A DNA stretch of 64,000 nt, taken from Erythrocercus mccallii. Lineage: Eukaryota > Chordata > Aves > Passeriformes > Dicruridae. The stretch spans positions 62,001-126,000 of the forward strand of contig VZRG01000781.1 in the NCBI GenBank assembly GCA_013397435.1, in the 5' to 3' direction. How positions within the stretch are numbered: the first letter of the stretch is position 1; the number at the start of each line of letters is the position of its first letter. Made by a program: the position numbers and the translations under genes. Shown here in pieces: positions 61,232-64,000 of the stretch. The notes under the pieces are model-generated. The model did not search any database. It saw only the letters and a list, made by a program, of their open reading frames with translations, and was not told the DNA's origin.

Positions 61232-63612
61232 GAGTACACTAAGTGAAAAGAATCAGGCCTGAAAACAGCAAGTTTCAAGAACTCATTTTGTAGTTGGGTA
61301 GTATTGGGAGGTCCAGCTTTAATTCCAATCCATTCTGCTGCCACAGATGACTGTACTTCAGCTCCAGCCCCATCAGCATAACTGCCACACTCCCTCTTAC
61401 ACAATTAGGGTTGGTTTGCTACAAAACTGTGATAGCAAAAAACTCAAACCAACTGTTTTCTTGATTGTCACCAATCATTTTGTTTTCTGTTTATAAATCC
61501 AGAGTAGCAGCAATGCGAGAACTGTGCAGAAATGTTTTTCCCTTGATGTTATGCAATTTTCAGACAAATGCATCTTGTGTAAAATCATCATGAATGCTTC
61601 TGAAGATTTGAAATATCATAAAAGGTGGTGTAGAATAGTACAGCAGGGTGACTTAACCCCAAAATATGACTGACTACATTGGAGATGTTCAGCAGTCTGT
61701 AATAAACAAATTGTGTTGCTGGTTTCCTCAGCCAGCAGAGAAATGCAAACACCTCAGTCTGCAGTGGGTGCATTTTAGCAAATGTTTAAAGATTTGCTAG
61801 AGAACCTATTCAAATCCTAATGAGGATGAGCTTTGGCCAGCACAGGTATCTGATTAACCACAAAACAATGCAAGATGACTGCTGTTCAGATAAGAGATAA
61901 CACCTCTCCAGTTCTCTCCCTGAGTTACAATCCTGGAAACAGTCCTCCAAGAAAAACAGCTTCTCCTCTGCTAAGAGATCACAGGGGGGCTTTCCTGCCT
62001 TTAGAGGTACAAGTAGCAGCTCATGATGGTCAGAAGAACAGAGGAAAGCAATTTTCAGAGTTTCATTTTAAGGATTTTCCCTCATTCCTCCCATTCCTTG
62101 GCATTTCAGAGTACCTCCAAGCACAGTAACCAAACTGTTCAGCTCTGTACATCTGCCAGGCACAGACATGCAGGCTGACTGCTCAGCAGAAGCAGAAGTG
62201 GAAGTTTGTATCAGCAGATATTCAAAATGTCCGAAGTCAAAAAATCCTCTTCTGTCAAGTGTTTTGTAGACCACTGTATCTCAAAAGTCACCCTGCATAT
62301 ATCTGGATCATCCAATCTACCCCATCACGATGTTCACAGCCTCCTGTGATCTGAAGCCTAGGAATGTTTGTGTCTGCAGGATGAGCTCCATTCCTACACT
62401 TTTTCACTCTGGACCACGAGCTGAACTGGTACCATTGGCACAGCAGGAGCTGAAACATCTTCCCAGTTTTCTTCTTGAACTGAGGGGAATTTCACGTGAA
62501 CTTCCTCAGACACAGGAGGAGGATCTGGTTGCTGGGAAGGTGCTGCAGTATCTCTGGCTCCTAAACACTCCCCAGTCTCACTGAACAGCTCATGGCTTCT
62601 TCGGGAAGAAATTCTTGAAGCTCTTACCACTTGCCCCTTAGGAGCAGCAGTTTAAAACCAATGCATAGAGAGACTACTGAGCACTTCTCGTTCAGAGCTC
62701 AGCATTTTACTACATCACCAGAAGCATCACAGCAGCTCCTGTTTGCTCTTATAGTAAAAGGATAGGTGGTTGTCAAATATCTCAAACTCTCCTTTGTCTC
62801 TTTCTCTCTTTAAATTGTACTGGGGTGGCTTGATTCCGTTTAATTAATAATTGGGACTCCTTGGTCTCCTACACTGGGAGATGTTCCATAGCTGAAAACT
62901 GAGGTGAAACTGAGCAAAGTAATGATGCTTTCAAAAAATTATTAATCTTTCTTTTAGCAATAGTCAGTTACATGATCCTAATTTCCAGAAATATCAAGGA
63001 ACATTTATCTAAACTATGGATTAAATACTGTTAAAGTTAATGCTTTTAATACTTCTCTTTTAGACACCATCACTTTCACAAACAAAGTTGCAGGATTCTC
63101 TTATTAAAATACCAAATCCTTTATACTGGATATTAACAAAATGCAACCTCAAAAAGGCTCCAGTAATCCCATATTTAACTAGACATTATTAAATATTTAC
63201 AAAGCTGTAACATTCTGAAGAGACATAATTATAATGGAAAACGACAGGCATCATTAGAATTCCACCTGCAATGAAGGAAAGAATTGAGAAAAAATTGAAG
63301 AGAGTTTGTTCTGTCATTACAGCTTAGATTGGGTGCAAAAACCTTTGGATTCCATTCCTAACTTTCACTGCTGACTTATTTTTGACTGTGTAGTACCATG
63401 CTGTATGCACTTAACTTTTATAGACTTCATTATCTGCTTGTTTATAAGCGGAAAATAATCATTCCTCCTCTCAAGGGTGCTGACAGTCTTACTAATTGCA
63501 ATCCATTTTGAGATCATCAAAAGAAATATCAGATACACATAGAAAGCATAATGGTAGAAAGCATAATTTTATAAACGCATTTATTAATCACCAAAATTTA
63601 GTTGTAACTTAC

Positions 63613-63691
63613 TTAATTCCCAGTCCATCCTTATTTCTGAAGATGAGGGGAACTCTGAGAGCTTCTCTTTGCACATACTCAAAGGTAAAAT
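63613..63691 (-). CDS. KDM2B: KDM2B coding exon: N-terminal part, first exon in the window
   Basis: This 79-nt exon is 2 nt completing an Asp codon, then 25 codons, [20 protein letters not shown] followed by DGLGI, plus 2 nt of Lys. Acceptor TTTCACAG and donor GTAAGT flank it on the minus strand. Known family: [27 protein letters not shown] is the KDM2B sequence; KDM2A has EYIQRGGLRDPLIFKNSDGLGIK, so the paralog is clear. Upstream coding sequence ending in a G (the GKD motif) must lie beyond base 64,000, so the start codon, any alternative N-termini and the main promoter are outside the window. Thr-Phe here replaces the Asn-Tyr of human KDM2B as I recall it. Confidence 0.96.
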
Positions 63692-64000
63692 CTGTGAAAA
63701 TGAATAGGAACAACATCCAAAAGCAATTACAATGGTGTTGGCACCTCACATTACATTTTCTCAGACTCTCCCCATTTCCCTTTTCTCACCAAAGAACTCC
63801 CTATCACCTAAAGAGAAATAGAAAGAGAATGCATATTTTAGATCCAAACCGGAAACCCAATGACAGACAATGCTCTCCCAGCTGCTCCCTATTTTTCCTG
63901 TTCACTGATGCACATAAAATAGAAGCCAGTCAGTTTGTCAATTAAGGTCTGTGTTGAAACACCCAGGCTGTAATGAAATACCAAATTAACAGTTAAAAGA
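63692..64000 (-). other. KDM2B: KDM2B intron, 3' part (continues right of the window)
   Basis: On the minus strand this ends with the acceptor TTTTCACAG at the exon border. The remaining roughly 300 bases are AT-rich intron, with nothing else visible. Confidence 0.85.

Larger units (their letters stand above)
59506..63612 (-). other. KDM2B: KDM2B intron, 4.1 kb
   Basis: Intron between the first exon of the window (donor GTAAGT at 63612) and the 47-nt exon. It contains a MIR-like relic near 59.9 kb and a 26-base A run at 61205-61230. Other sequence is AT-rich and unique. No coding potential is convincing. Confidence 0.85.

Noticed and set aside
1..64000. CRISPR arrays, operons, phage, insertion sequences or a bacterial system
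   Set aside because: No regularly spaced direct repeats, no tightly packed same-strand genes and no ribosome-binding-site pattern. The spliced KDM2B exons show this is vertebrate intron-exon DNA.
1..64000. KDM2A rather than KDM2B
   Set aside because: Diagnostic positions in at least four exons ([56 protein letters not shown]) match KDM2B and not KDM2A.

Overview
This is vertebrate nuclear DNA carrying the middle of one large split gene on the minus strand. I read ten consecutive coding exons of KDM2B (JHDM1B/FBXL10), the JmjC histone H3 lysine demethylase and CpG-island-binding subunit of the non-canonical Polycomb complex PRC1.1. Joined in the order 63.7 kb to 0.1 kb they give 1,445 nt. The reading frame holds through all nine internal junctions (481 whole codons after a 2-nt carry-in), and each junction has a GT donor and an AG acceptor. 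A CR1-type 3'-end fragment, several MIR-type relics, modest introns and the absence of Alu/L1/ERV blocks suggest a bird. A crocodilian or turtle is less likely but not excluded. The species call is inference.

Layout, in transcription order: 64.0-59.4 kb holds two short exons before the JmjC fold. A 15.6-kb intron follows. Exons at 43.7-43.8 and 41.8 kb carry the pre-JmjC helical region. An 8.7-kb intron contains the strongest CpG island of the window (about 36.3-37.7 kb). Exons at 33.0, 32.0 and 21.2 kb carry the JmjC core: the HxD iron ligands and co-substrate lysine in the first, the distal histidine in the third. The 14.8-kb exon is the post-JmjC part. The 455-nt exon at 6.9-7.4 kb is an acidic Ser/Pro-rich linker plus a helical segment. 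The exon at 0.1-0.2 kb continues toward the CXXC zinc finger. The start codon and first exons lie beyond base 64,000. CXXC, PHD, F-box and leucine-rich repeats lie to the left of base 1. No second protein-coding gene is convincing on either strand.

The introns hold old retroposon relics (MIR-like pieces near 4.3, 9.4, 10.85, 23.2, 40.7 and 59.9 kb; a CR1 piece at 22.6 kb; a possible CR1/L3-type LINE 3' end at 40.4-40.65 kb), homopolymer runs, AT-rich simple sequence and CpG-rich patches. The most interesting item is the CpG island inside the JmjC-coding part of the gene. It could be an internal promoter giving an N-terminally truncated KDM2B or an antisense RNA. I found no novel multi-gene system, CRISPR array or operon; the window is mostly ordinary intron.
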